Assembly (NCBI RefSeq): GCF_020782245.1
Contig: NZ_JAJGNP010000014.1
Span: forward strand, 1 to 64,000
Reading direction: 5' to 3'
Source of the DNA: Sphingobium soli
GTDB lineage: Bacteria > Pseudomonadota > Alphaproteobacteria > Sphingomonadales > Sphingomonadaceae
Length of the DNA stretch: 64,000 nucleotides
Within the stretch, counting starts at the first letter, position 1; each line of letters opens with the position of its first letter. Both the position numbers and the translations under genes were made by a program. The notes beneath the pieces were generated by a model. The model did no database searches and was not told where the DNA came from. It saw nothing but the letters and a program-made list of their open reading frames with translations. Of the stretch, positions 27,417 to 36,772 are shown piece after piece.

Positions 27417-29075
27417 TCAGTCGAACGACGGCGAGCCGTCGGCCCAGCCCGACGCCTGCCAGAGGATATTGAATTGCTCCTGCAGCTGCGGCTGCATCGG
27501 CGCGGCAAGATCGGTCACCTGAAGCTCAGGCAGGAACAGCTCGGGCTTTCGGATCTTGCGACCGCCACCGCGGGCGCGCGTCAACTGGACGTCTTCCACT
27601 CCCCGGAATGCGATGGAAACGAGGCCGGAACCGGCCAGGCCCACGTCGGCGAGCACGGCGGCAAGACGCTCGAGATGGGCGGCGATCGATGCTTCCAGCT
27701 CGCGACCATTCACCAGGATCTCGGGATCATCGTCGATCCGGGCGCCGATCATCGCCTCGAATTCAATCAGGCCGGGTCGAACAAGGCGCGTGCGCCACCG
27801 GGTCTCCGGGTTATTTTCGGTCTGAATGAGCGGCAGGCCATAGCTCCACCATTGGCGCTCATCCGAATCTGACTGAACCCGGACCTGGCTGTCAGGCGGA
27901 AAGCGGAGCGCCGCAGCGAGGACGGTCTTTGGATCGAGAGCCGGCCGATCCATCGCAGCGAGCGGCACAATGCGCAGCGTCATGCTGGGCATGGCGACGA
28001 TCTCGGGAAGCCCTCCTCGCATCCGGTCCGCCGCCAGCTCTGAAATCGCGGTCCGCGCGGCCTCCCAGCGGGGATCCACCTGCGGCGCCGTTGGCGCCGG
28101 CGGCGCGACACGAATTCGGGAGCGCCCAACCTTCTCGAACGCATCTATCGCGCCGATCAGCGTTCCGGCGCGCGCATTGAGTTCCCGGATCGCATCCAGG
28201 GTGACCTGCTGCGTGCCGTGCCGCACGTCATAGTCGGTCTTCGGCCAGACCATGTTGGGGTTCCGGTCCATCACATGGATGCGCTCATAGACCAGCTCCA
28301 TGAGAGAGGTGTTCGCCGCGCGAAGCGCCATGGCGGCCTCCTGTAGCGCGGTGTCCTCGAAATCGAAGGCAGCGCCCGCCCAGGTAGCAGCCATATCATC
28401 GAGGGGATCGAGTGCCTTGCGCGGATAGGGCGTCCCGAAATTATGCTCGCGCAGGAACTGGCGCAGCAGCTCCGGGATTTGCTGGCGATACCGCTGCAAC
28501 AGCTCAACATCATGAGGGTGAGGTTCGGCCGGCGGCGCAGCCGCCATAAGAACCTCGTCGTCGAGAATCAGGCGAAGAGCGCTCTCCAGATCCTTCTGAA
28601 GCCCTGCCCGCGCCGCCTGGCGCTCCTCGTCGGTCGCGTCGGCCGGACAGTGGAAGAGGATCGGCCGTTTGAAATGGGTGAGGTCGAACGGAAGAGGATG
28701 CTCGTCGGGATGGCCCATCGCTGTGTTCATGACGCCGATCATCCTGCCCCACCCGCGCGATTTTAGCGCCCAGCCATGCTCGAGCAGGACATTGGGGTTG
28801 GGCGAGAGCTGGCCCTTGGCGCGCGTGGCAACGTGCGTGAGGTCGGACAGGAAGGCGACCGCCCGGTCGATCTTTCCGAAGATGGTGTCCGCGAGCGGCG
28901 GCATGCCCGGCACATTCACAGTGTCGCGATCGGCGCGAAGCTCACGATCGGCGGGATCAACGTCGGCGTCCGCATTGACGGTTCGAATGGCGCGGTCCAG
29001 CGCCCACTGAATCAAGCCGCGACCGATCCGGTTCTCCGTGTCGCTTTGCCAGGAATAGAAGATTTGGTGCGGCAT
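27417..29075 (-). CDS. TIR-like N-terminal domain protein (candidate defence sensor/effector)
   Basis: 552 residues. The N-terminal ~150 look like a TIR-like nucleotide-binding fold: HQIFYSWQSDTENRIGRGL at the start, FLSDLTHV in a central strand, and NPNVLLEHGWALKSRGW with a conserved glutamate, as in PF10137/CAP12-like proteins. The C-terminal ~380 residues are unrecognised. First gene of a two-gene unit with the PD-(D/E)XK-like protein. A TIR-like domain with a nuclease-like partner is typical of anti-phage systems, but I cannot match it to a named one. Confidence 0.65.
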   Translation of the reverse strand: MPHQIFYSWQSDTENRIGRGLIQWALDRAIRTVNADADVDPADRELRADRDTVNVPGMPPLADTIFGKIDRAVAFLSDLTHVATRAKGQLSPNPNVLLEHGWALKSRGWGRMIGVMNTAMGHPDEHPLPFDLTHFKRPILFHCPADATDEERQAARAGLQKDLESALRLILDDEVLMAAAPPAEPHPHDVELLQRYRQQIPELLRQFLREHNFGTPYPRKALDPLDDMAATWAGAAFDFEDTALQEAAMALRAANTSLMELVYERIHVMDRNPNMVWPKTDYDVRHGTQQVTLDAIRELNARAGTLIGAIDAFEKVGRSRIRVAPPAPTAPQVDPRWEAARTAISELAADRMRGGLPEIVAMPSMTLRIVPLAAMDRPALDPKTVLAAALRFPPDSQVRVQSDSDERQWWSYGLPLIQTENNPETRWRTRLVRPGLIEFEAMIGARIDDDPEILVNGRELEASIAAHLERLAAVLADVGLAGSGLVSIAFRGVEDVQLTRARGGGRKIRKPELFLPELQVTDLAAPMQPQLQEQFNILWQASGWADGSPSFD

Positions 29076-29169
29076 TCAGGTAGCGATTCTCGTCGTTATG
29101 GTGGTCGCCCTCGCTAACATGCCTGCCTGGCCCAAGCATCATGGACGCACTTTCCCTCGTCGAATGATT

Positions 29170-29220
29170 GTCATCAATGACACTCTACCAGGCGTTTCGG
29201 GGTAAAGTGTCATTGATGGC
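29170..29220. repeat. Imperfect inverted repeat upstream of the TIR-like operon
   Basis: Left arm 29170-29189 and right arm 29201-29220 agree at 18 of 20 positions (core ATCAATGACACT/AGTGTCATTGAT), around a 11-nt spacer. It lies about 95 nt before the TIR-like start and just after the end of the next gene. Could be an operator for the candidate defence operon or a terminator-like structure. Confidence 0.65.
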
Positions 29221-29252
29221 ATCTTAGGTTCTGGTGGGGCGGGCCGCCCCGG

Positions 29253-29889
29253 TCAAAGCGGCGCTGGTCGAGAGCCCATCATCCGCGTCTCCAGATTGCC
29301 GCCGGGCCGACGATGCAGGTCGATGACGTGACCCATCGTCGGCGTGAACTCTATCAGACTGGCCACCGTCTCGTAGGATGTGTTCGGCCCGAAATAGCGC
29401 CTCGCGCCGTGCCACTTCCGCCCCTCGATCAGGCGGACCCGGTACGTACCCGCAGGCACCGGCAGGGACACCCGGTCATTGGCGGCAACATAGATCGACA
29501 GTGCATGGGCGTTCGTATCCGGGTCCACCAATTGCACCACCGTGTTGGAATCGGCTGCCTCGATCGTGAGATTGCTGCGTTTGATCAGACCGATAACATT
29601 GGCCCCAACCGTAACCGACCCGCTCCGGAAACGGCTGCGCCGGCTCGAGATCAGGAATCCAGCCATGACGCTGCGCGTCCCCATAGAATGGGATCAGGAT
29701 CAGCAGCAGGCTCAGCACCGGCAGGGCGAAACGGACAGCGATCGCCGCCGCAGACGGTTGTCGGCGATATCGCTGGTGGCGCGGATCAAGCCAGGCCGCC
29801 TCGATCCGCCCCCTACCCTCGTTCCATCTCGTCCGGTTGGCGCGCTGTCTGTGGCGCGCTCGCATATAGTCGCGATCATCGATGCCCAT
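29253..29889 (-). pseudogene. Frameshifted hypothetical membrane protein gene
   Basis: Two overlapping frames make one protein. The upstream part (from ATG 29889) has a basic N-terminus, one transmembrane helix (AIAVRFALPVLSLLLILIPF) and ends WIPDLEPAQPFPE. The downstream part resumes as SGSVTVGANVIGL and ends after a β-rich domain (YVAANDRVSLPVPAGTYRVR, then WHGARRYFGP). The total span, 637 nt, is one base off a multiple of three; one base is missing around 29621-29632. Either a true frameshift or a sequencing error. It lies in the mobilisation operon; function unknown. Confidence 0.65.
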
Positions 29890-29934
29890 TGGACAGCCGC
29901 CTCCTGCCGAATGTCCGGGCCGCCGACGTCCGGA

Positions 29935-30135
29935 TCAAAACCAACCGCCCTTGCGGCCTTCGCCCGCGTCACGAAGGTTTCGGCCGTCGATGGCGGAGCG
30001 GCGGATCTCCAGCTCGACCTCATCACCCTTGCGCCGGGTGCGGAAGTCCGCATTGCTGAGGCCGTTGCGCCGGGCATAGTCCTCGGCGGCCTTCTCGCTG
30101 CCGAACTTGCCGCCTTCGTCAAAATCCCATGCCAT
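29935..30135 (-). CDS. Small hypothetical protein of the mobilisation operon
   Basis: 66 residues from an ATG at 30135 with GCAAGGAGAGTGACG upstream. Begins MAWDFDEGGKFGSEKAAEDY and is charged and helical. It follows the relaxase gene by 46 nt on the same strand. A longer frame to 30297 overlaps the relaxase gene and lacks a binding site. Function unknown. Confidence 0.65.
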   Translation of the reverse strand: MAWDFDEGGKFGSEKAAEDYARRNGLSNADFRTRRKGDEVELEIRRSAIDGRNLRDAGEGRKGGWF

Positions 30136-30181
30136 CGTCACTCTCCTTGCTTTCAGCCGGCACCGCGCCGACCGTTCGTCA

Positions 30182-33100
30182 TCAAAGATCAAGGCCCAGG
30201 CTGCGCTCGGGCAGCGGCGGCAGCAGGTCTGCCTTTTCGGGCTTGAGATCCGGGGGCGCCTTGAGGCCGTCGCCCTTGATCGGTGCTGCGGGCTCAAGCG
30301 GCCCGTCCGGAAGGGGGGGAAGATCGGCGAGGATGTCCGGCTGATCCGCGAGGTTGATCCCGTCGATCGGGCCGGGATCGAACTTCACCGGCTTGGCGCC
30401 GCCCTTCTTGCCGTCGATATCGAGGCGGCCGACCGTCTCTAGGGCCGAGGTCTTGTTGCCGGCATTGTGGTCGAGCTGGCGTTCGAGCTTTTCCTTATCG
30501 TCCACGATCATGGTGAGTTCGTCGCGCACCCGCGTCACGCCCACATTGAACAGGCGCTGGTTCGACAGGTTGCGCTCATGGCTGTCCATGACCGTGATCG
30601 CCTTGTCGGTGGTGATGCCCTGCGCCATGTGCATGTTGAGCGCGTAGGCGAGGTCCAAACGCGAGAGCATCGGATCGCCCGGCGCCAATGTCAGGGTCTG
30701 ATTGCCCGCCGTCTCGACGGTGATGCCCGAGGCATCGGCCGAGATGATCCGGGCGAGCGCCGCGTTGTGCAGGTCGCGCGGCTTGTCGTTCGCGGTCCAG
30801 CGGATGCGATCCCCCTCGCGGACATGCAGATCCTTCTTCTCGGTGAGTTCGAGCCGGTCCCGCTTTTCGGTGGGCGAGAGGCGCTGCGGGTCGAAGCGAA
30901 TCTTGCGGCGCCCATCGACCAGTTCGACCTTGCCCGAGGGCAGCACCCTGGAGACGTCATAGCGTCCCTGCGCGAGCCCGACGTCCTGCGCGCCGCCGCG
31001 GCCGACATCGAGGGTGAGGCCGGGCCGATAGCTGGCGGCGTAGCGAAGCTCCTCGCGGGTCAGGTTCACGCGGTCATAGACGATGAGATGGATGCCCTCG
31101 CCCCGCACGGTGCCCTCGGCGGCAAGGCCGTCCTGGATGCGCTGGTTGATGATGGCGCGGGACTCCCGGCCAGACGCAAACACCTGGGTCGCGGCACGGT
31201 CGTCCGCCCCCAGCGCGAGCCACCTGTCGGCGGCCTCTTCGGGCGGGTTCGCGCTTTCGTGGACGTTATCGCCCAGCACCTTCATCGCCTCGCCCGCCTT
31301 ACCGACATTGGCGAGCGCGGCGACGGTGCGCAGCGTGTCGGTCCGCTGACGGATATTCTCGTCCATTCGGGCCATCGTGCCGCCGGCGGCCTGGATCATC
31401 GCGAAGGACTTGCCGGCGTCGATCGAGGAGAGCTGCTGGCGATCGCCAACCAGCACGAGCTTGTCGATGCCGAGCGCCTCGACGATGCTGTGAAGCTTCA
31501 GCATGTCGGCGCTGGAGACCATCGAGGTCTCGTCCACGACCAGCATCGCGCCGCCGAGCCGCTCGCGCGCCTCCTCGTAGCGCGGCGTATCGCGCTCGGT
31601 CAGGTAGCGCTCGTTGGCGAGCACGAACGAGGCGATCGTCTGGCTCTTGATCCCGGCCCCTTCGGCGAGGTCGGCGACCATCTTGTTCTGGAAGGCCAGG
31701 CCCAGCACATCCTTGCCTTCGCCTTCCGCGATCCGGGCAACCGCCTGCAGCATGGTCGACTTCCCGGCGCCGGCGACGCCCTGGACAGTCACGGTCCGAT
31801 CTTCGGAGGAGAGGATCAGGGTCGCGGCTGCGAGCTGCCCCGCATTGAGCGGGCGATCGGCGACCTCCTGCAGGCGGGCGGGCCCATCCTGCGCGGGGAG
31901 TATCGGCACCGCCTTGCCCACGCCCGCATCGACCGCCTTGAGAACGGCTTCCTCGGTGCGCAGCGCCTCCTGGGTGGTCACCATCCGGACGCCCTTGTCG
32001 CCGGCGCGGGCGACACCGGGGATTAGCTGGCGGTTGTCGTAGAGCTGCTCGATCCGGTGCTCGACCGTCTCGATGGTGACGCCCTTCAGGCCGAGGTCCA
32101 GCGCGGTCTTGGAGAGCTTGTTGACGTCGAACGCCGCCTCGCGTTCGGCGAGGATGCGGACGGCCGAGGCTACCGCCAATTGCGTCCGGGCGACGGCCGG
32201 CGATTTGGTGGCGCGGGCAAGGCCGCTGTCGATCAGCGGATCGGGCGAGCGAAGGAAGCCGCCGATGAGATCGCGCGCGCCGGCGATCGCGTCGGTGACC
32301 GCCCGGAAGCCCCGCTCCAGCTTGTTGTCGGCGGCGCCCTGCCCTGCCCGGGCCAGCGCCGAGGCGAGCAGTCCTTTGCCGTCGAACCCGAGCTCCGCCG
32401 CCTTGTCGATCCATCCTTTGAGGAGCCCGTCGCGGTCCTCGACATTGAGCTTGGGATCGCGGGTGGTGGTGGTCACGCCGTCGCGCCCCTTGGCCGAGAC
32501 GATGCCGAGCTCGGCCGCCTTCTCGAGGATCGCCTCGCGCCGTTGGCTGAAGGCATCGATGATCGCCTTGGGCACGCCCATGATCTCGAACGTGCCGTGC
32601 TTGCCCTTGAGCTCGACCTGGTAGCCGAGCTTCTCCAGCCCGGCGCGCAGGTAGGCGTGGTAGATCGCCCCGACGACCGCGTTATTCGACCAGATCTTGT
32701 CGGCGTGCAGCGCCTGCCATTTGCCGTCGGGCATCTGGGTCAGATTGGCGATGACGGAGTGGACATGGGCCTGCGGATCGAGCGCGCGACTGGTGTCGTG
32801 CTGGAACAGCGCATAGACGAGCTTGCCGGTCGGCACCGGCACCTTGCGACCCTCGACGTCCTTGCGCCCTTCGGCGAGATTCTTCTCGACCCAGGCCATG
32901 GTTTTCTGGACCGCGACCATGTTGGCGGCGAGCACCCGCTTGTCGCCGGCGACATAGGCCATGACCGACACGGACTTGGGCGCGGAGAAGGTGAGGTCGA
33001 CACCGTTGCGCCGGTTTTCGACCTGGGCGACGCCCTCTCCGCTCGGCAGGACGCCGCTCAGAATCTGCTCGAAGCTTTCGCGGCTGACTTCGCCTTCAAG

Positions 33101-33241
33101 CGCGAGGGCTTCGGCCCCTGCCCCGCCCCAGGCACTGACCTCGGAGGAGCCATCGGCCGTGTAGTAATTGTCCTTGAAGTCGTCCTTCGCGAAATAGTTC
33201 GCGGCGCCTGATGCGGAACGGACGGCGGCGACCGAGAGCAT
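30182..33241 (-). CDS. MobF-family relaxase/helicase (TraI/TrwC-like)
   Basis: 1019 residues. The N-terminal relaxase domain has tyrosines in NYFAKDDFKDNYYTADG and the three-histidine metal site in FQHDTSRALDPQAHVHS (residues ~147-162). The helicase part has Walker A GVAGAGKST (about 490) and Walker B VVDETSM (about 567), with later SF1 motifs such as QGITTDKAITVMDSHERNLS. It nicks oriT, stays bound to the 5' end and unwinds the plasmid for transfer. The ATG follows the traD stop by three bases. Confidence 0.93.
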   Translation of the reverse strand: MLSVAAVRSASGAANYFAKDDFKDNYYTADGSSEVSAWGGAGAEALALEGEVSRESFEQILSGVLPSGEGVAQVENRRNGVDLTFSAPKSVSVMAYVAGDKRVLAANMVAVQKTMAWVEKNLAEGRKDVEGRKVPVPTGKLVYALFQHDTSRALDPQAHVHSVIANLTQMPDGKWQALHADKIWSNNAVVGAIYHAYLRAGLEKLGYQVELKGKHGTFEIMGVPKAIIDAFSQRREAILEKAAELGIVSAKGRDGVTTTTRDPKLNVEDRDGLLKGWIDKAAELGFDGKGLLASALARAGQGAADNKLERGFRAVTDAIAGARDLIGGFLRSPDPLIDSGLARATKSPAVARTQLAVASAVRILAEREAAFDVNKLSKTALDLGLKGVTIETVEHRIEQLYDNRQLIPGVARAGDKGVRMVTTQEALRTEEAVLKAVDAGVGKAVPILPAQDGPARLQEVADRPLNAGQLAAATLILSSEDRTVTVQGVAGAGKSTMLQAVARIAEGEGKDVLGLAFQNKMVADLAEGAGIKSQTIASFVLANERYLTERDTPRYEEARERLGGAMLVVDETSMVSSADMLKLHSIVEALGIDKLVLVGDRQQLSSIDAGKSFAMIQAAGGTMARMDENIRQRTDTLRTVAALANVGKAGEAMKVLGDNVHESANPPEEAADRWLALGADDRAATQVFASGRESRAIINQRIQDGLAAEGTVRGEGIHLIVYDRVNLTREELRYAASYRPGLTLDVGRGGAQDVGLAQGRYDVSRVLPSGKVELVDGRRKIRFDPQRLSPTEKRDRLELTEKKDLHVREGDRIRWTANDKPRDLHNAALARIISADASGITVETAGNQTLTLAPGDPMLSRLDLAYALNMHMAQGITTDKAITVMDSHERNLSNQRLFNVGVTRVRDELTMIVDDKEKLERQLDHNAGNKTSALETVGRLDIDGKKGGAKPVKFDPGPIDGINLADQPDILADLPPLPDGPLEPAAPIKGDGLKAPPDLKPEKADLLPPLPERSLGLDL

Positions 33242-33244
33242 GGA

Positions 33245-35539
33245 TCAGATCCCCATGTCGAGATCGTCCTGGTCACGGCCCGCGGCGAAGCCCTGACGCA
33301 GTTCGATGAGGGTCTGATCCTCGACTTGCGGCGCCTGCGGTGACGGTCCGCGCCGGTCGTCGGCGGGCCGCTGGCCGGTCTCCTGCTGGGCGTCCCTGCC
33401 GCGCGCGCCGTCCTCCTTGCCGCCGCCCGCTCCCTTCGCCTGCGGGGGCACCGGCCGGTCATCGCTACGCGGGGCGGTACGATGGGTTTCGGCGGCCTGG
33501 TCCTCGCTCGGCGACTGCAGGATCCGCGCCGCCATTTCCTTCGCAAGATTGGTTGGCTCGACCACCTCATCCACGATCTGGACGGCGCCGTCCCTGCCGC
33601 CGGCCTCACCGCCCTCCTCGTCGAAAATCTCCTCCCCGCGCTTGGACCGGACGGGCTGCATCACGGGACGCTTCAGGAAGCCCGGCGCCACGATGGGGTA
33701 GTTCTTCCATTCGAGAAGGATGCGCGCGGCCGGGAAACCGTCGGGGAATTTCACGAACCCGTGCATCGAGGGCAGGTTGGTGATGTCGTCGGGGATCACG
33801 AGGGGCTCGACCTGCTTGCGCGGAGTCAGGGTCGAGGCGTCGCGATTGTTGTTGTAGCCGTAGCTATAGGCCTCATCCATCTGCCGCACTTCGCGGTTGC
33901 CGATGTACTGCGAGCACTCCTCGGCGGTCTTGAACTCGCTGGTCGCGAGGATGAGCTTGGAGCGGGCGAGCGAGGCGAGATTTCGCGCGCCTTCCTCGCC
34001 ATAGACCTCGACGAGCTTCTGGAAGCTGTGGAGCCCCAGGATCATTGCGCCGCCGAAGTTCCGCGCGGTCTGCAGGCCCTTCTCGATCGCAGGCAGGCGG
34101 TGCAGCGCGCCGACCTCATCGAACATGAACCAGGTCCGCAAGCTGCGCGTGCGCGGCAGCGTCATGAGGCTGGTGATGGCGATGTTCATCCAGAGCGTCA
34201 GCAGCGGCCGGTTCATCTCCAGATCGTCGTAGTCGGAGGTGACGAACAGGATCGATCCGGGCGCGCGCTCGGTGGTCATCCAGTGCCGGATCGAGAACGG
34301 CTCTCCTTCGTCGGGCAGGAAACGCAGGACCTGCGCATTGGTGTTGAAGACGGCGCGGATCGATTCCGCCATGCGGGCCGCTTCCGGGGCGGTCAGCGGG
34401 TCGGCGATGGTGTTCGCGAGGAAGCGATGCACCCGCTTCAAATCGGCGGTCATCAGGTTCTCGGCGAGCGCCAGGTTGGTGGTCTGGCCGCGCTCCTGAA
34501 GCCGGACGCACATCTCGATGAACAGGGTGCGGGCCGCGAGCGCCCAGAAGGGCTCGGACGAGCCGCCATCGGAGGGAATGAGCGCCGCGGCGGCCGACGT
34601 GAAATGGCTGTAGGTCGAGCAGTCGTTGAAGATCGACCAGGCCGGGCAGCGCTGGTCCATCGGGTTCAGGATCGTGTCGCGCATGGGATCGTAGAAGGCT
34701 TCGACATAGGCGCCGGTGAGATCGAAGATCACGGCGCTGTCCTGGCGCTGGCGCATCTGGCTGACCAGACTCCTGAGCTCGGTGGTCTTGCCCGCGCCGG
34801 TGGTGCCGATCAGCATGGAATGGGACTGCTCGAGGCGGTGCGGATAGGGGATGCCGGCGAGCGTATAGGGATGGTGGATGCCGCCCGCCTTCCGTGTCGC
34901 GAACGGCAATTTGAGCACGGCGGCGGACGAGCGGCCGGGGAAGAACTCGCGCGCGTCCTCCGCGAATTTTTCCGCATTGTGCTGCGCGATTTCGGAGACC
35001 AGCACGGCGCGATCGACCAGCATGGCGCCGCGCTCATGGCGTTCCTGAAGGATCGAACGCCCACGCCTGCGCGAGATGTCGACGAACCAGATGGTGAGTG
35101 GCGCGACCACGAAAACCGAGACGAGGATCGAGCCGATCAGCGCCCGGATGGTGGTCTCCCAGGCCTGCTGCACGGCCGGGATATAGGGCACCACGGGCAT
35201 GACCGTTTTGTAGATCTCGCCATTGGGCAGGGTGACGTTGACGCGCTTGTTGGGATTGAGGTCGACCCAGTTCCAGAGCGCCGAATAGATCTTCATGCAG
35301 ACGAGCTGGAATCCGTGCTCGTCGAGGCGGATCGAGAGGATGACGAACCAGGCCGCGAGGAAGGCGAAGAACCAGACCATGATGGGCAGCCGCGCGCCCG
35401 AAAACCACATCAGCATCTCGTGGGTGAGAAGCTGTGAGCCGCGGGTGAAATTGCCCGAGTTTCGCTGCACGCGGCCGCGCGCAGAGTGGTGGGTCAGCGG
35501 GATGTTTTTCCCGTTCGAGCGGATGTCCTCACGCGCCAT
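33245..35539 (-). CDS. traD: TraD/VirD4-type coupling protein
   Basis: 764 residues from the ATG at 35539. Two N-terminal membrane helices (about residues 50-70 and 115-145) precede an AAA-type ATPase with Walker A GTTGAGKTTELRSL (~245) and Walker B WFMFDEVGALHRL (~473). The C-terminal ~140 residues are charged and low-complexity, as in TraD tails that contact the relaxosome. It couples the relaxase-DNA complex to the secretion channel. The start overlaps the upstream gene by 11 nt. Confidence 0.92.
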   Translation of the reverse strand: MAREDIRSNGKNIPLTHHSARGRVQRNSGNFTRGSQLLTHEMLMWFSGARLPIMVWFFAFLAAWFVILSIRLDEHGFQLVCMKIYSALWNWVDLNPNKRVNVTLPNGEIYKTVMPVVPYIPAVQQAWETTIRALIGSILVSVFVVAPLTIWFVDISRRRGRSILQERHERGAMLVDRAVLVSEIAQHNAEKFAEDAREFFPGRSSAAVLKLPFATRKAGGIHHPYTLAGIPYPHRLEQSHSMLIGTTGAGKTTELRSLVSQMRQRQDSAVIFDLTGAYVEAFYDPMRDTILNPMDQRCPAWSIFNDCSTYSHFTSAAAALIPSDGGSSEPFWALAARTLFIEMCVRLQERGQTTNLALAENLMTADLKRVHRFLANTIADPLTAPEAARMAESIRAVFNTNAQVLRFLPDEGEPFSIRHWMTTERAPGSILFVTSDYDDLEMNRPLLTLWMNIAITSLMTLPRTRSLRTWFMFDEVGALHRLPAIEKGLQTARNFGGAMILGLHSFQKLVEVYGEEGARNLASLARSKLILATSEFKTAEECSQYIGNREVRQMDEAYSYGYNNNRDASTLTPRKQVEPLVIPDDITNLPSMHGFVKFPDGFPAARILLEWKNYPIVAPGFLKRPVMQPVRSKRGEEIFDEEGGEAGGRDGAVQIVDEVVEPTNLAKEMAARILQSPSEDQAAETHRTAPRSDDRPVPPQAKGAGGGKEDGARGRDAQQETGQRPADDRRGPSPQAPQVEDQTLIELRQGFAAGRDQDDLDMGI

Positions 35540-35819
35540 GATATTGCACCAGGCGCTTGTCGGTTTCGGCAACGAGGCGGTCGCGAAGCTCAGGATATTG
35601 CTCGCGCAGAATGACGTCGAGCACGAGCTGCTGGAACTCGCTGATCCGGGCCAGGCGGCGCTGGCTCGCGGTCAGCACGTCGGAGGATGAAAGGAAGACA
35701 TTGAGGGCCGACCGGATGACGTCGGCGACGCTCAATTTCTGTTCGGCGGCGATCACGCTGAGGCGGTCCCATTGGGCGCGCTCCAGGCGGACGTTGTAAT
35801 GCCGGTAACTGGTAGCCAA
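35529..35819 (-). CDS. Ribbon-helix-helix-like relaxosome accessory protein
   Basis: 96 residues. I chose the TTG at 35819 because AGGAGG (35827-35832) lies six bases before it; a TTG two codons upstream directly abuts the binding site. The N-terminus (ATSYRHYNVRLERAQWDRL, then a helix-loop-helix) resembles a ribbon-helix-helix DNA-binding fold, such as TraY or MobC-like proteins. It heads the traD-relaxase operon and sits next to a hairpin-rich candidate oriT, which it may bind. Assignment is structural inference. Confidence 0.65.
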   Translation of the reverse strand: MATSYRHYNVRLERAQWDRLSVIAAEQKLSVADVIRSALNVFLSSSDVLTASQRRLARISEFQQLVLDVILREQYPELRDRLVAETDKRLVQYHGA

Positions 35820-35914
35820 GACCAACCTCCTAGCAGGGAGGCTGGTGGGGACTGAAGAATGGCTCTATTTATAGCCGAGCGACCCGGTTCCGGCAAGTTG
35901 ATCGTCATGGACCA

Positions 35915-36060
35915 GCAGGCCGTAGTCTCACAGACTACGCGCGAATGGCTGATTTCCGCCGTTTTTGCCCGCCCACCAGCTCGTACTACAACGTAGTCTC
36001 CTTTCCTTCCGCGCTAACCCGTTGTGAAACAACGGAACTCATGCACCTTCAGGTGCGTAG
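35915..36060. other. Candidate oriT / relaxosome binding region
   Basis: Clustered palindromes lie just upstream of the accessory-traD-relaxase operon. CGTAGTCT (35921-35928) pairs with AGACTACG (35932-35939); a further CGTAGTCT is at 35992-35999. CCGTTGT (36019-36025) pairs with ACAACGG (36029-36035). GCACCT (36043-36048) pairs with AGGTGC (36051-36056). It is AT-richer than its surroundings, and no gene covers it. The nic site cannot be placed by eye. Confidence 0.5.
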
Positions 36061-36262
36061 GGTGTGCTAATCCCAAGAGCCCGATCCCCTGTCCCTGGGC
36101 CTGTTACGATGTCGTCGGAGAGGAGCCGGTTGCCGGGACCGGCGAGGTACGCGCCGCCGTGAGGCGGAACGCGCGAGGCCGGTGTCACCGATCCGATCAG
36201 GGCGCGAAAAGCCCCGATGCGCAGCATCAACGTCGGCCAAAGGGCCGCGTTGGAAAGGCGAG

Positions 36263-36388
36263 GATCGTGACCCGAAGGGCGGAGACAAGGCGCATGCCTT
36301 GGCTCCGTGAGGTTGGGCTCTCGTTGCCTGAAGGGCATCGGGAGCCCTAGCGAATAGAGCCGTCGTCGGGCGCAGGCCCGATGCGCCC
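36263..36388 (+). ncRNA. Candidate structured RNA, copy 1
   Basis: Shares with 40130-40236 a GATCGTRACCCG...AGGGCGGAGAC block and an identical fold. CGGAG (36280-36284) pairs with CTCCG (36303-36307); inside, AC, a 5-bp stem AAGGC/GCCTT, then GG. A variable stem (GGGCTC 36315-36320 with GAGCCC 36342-36347), the string TAGAGC, and a final hairpin TCGGGC/GCCCGA followed by TGCGCC come next. The inner and final stems differ in sequence between copies but keep pairing, which supports an RNA. It precedes the small coiled-coil gene by 90 nt. Strand is inferred from that gene. Confidence 0.5.
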
Positions 36389-36477
36389 AGCCCCATGAAT
36401 CTTCTTCTTCCTGCCCTCACCAACCAGCGCTATGTTCAGCCAGTTCATAGCCCGATTAGCCTTCACAAGAGGCACCT

Positions 36478-36696
36478 ATGGCAAAGACACTGGAACAGGA
36501 GAGACAGGCTCTCGAAGAGGATCAGCGCCGGCTGGAAGAGCGGCGCAGGAAGCTCGAAGAGAAAGAGCGCGAGCAGGCGATCGCGACGATCGAGAAATCC
36601 GGACTGCTGAAGCTTGAACCTAAGCGGCTCGCCGATCTGACGGCCCGCATCAAGACACTGGGTTTCGAGGAAGTCGAAAAGCGGCTCAAGGCCTGA
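36478..36696 (+). CDS. Small coiled-coil protein
   Basis: 72 residues, RBS AGAGG five bases before the ATG. Residues ~1-45 form a highly charged coiled coil (LEEDQRRLEERRRKLEEKER); the C-terminal part (LADLTARIKTLGFEEVEKRL) is a short helical domain. Resembles small mobilisation accessory proteins found near relaxase genes, but no motif settles its role. It follows candidate RNA copy 1. Confidence 0.65.
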   Translation: MAKTLEQERQALEEDQRRLEERRRKLEEKEREQAIATIEKSGLLKLEPKRLADLTARIKTLGFEEVEKRLKA

Positions 36697-36772
36697 ATCA
36701 TCCCCCGCCGCGGCAACGCCGCGGCACGGTCATGGGGGGCTCGATGCCCCCCGTGACCGTTCCTCTCCCAGC

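Noticed and set aside
33482-35437. 651-codon open frame on the plus strand opposite traD
   Set aside because: Antisense shadow of a high-GC gene; His/Arg/Asp-rich composition and no family motifs. Similar shadows lie opposite the relaxase (30467-32026), dnaE2 (21998-23836 minus) and czcA (16394-17839 minus).
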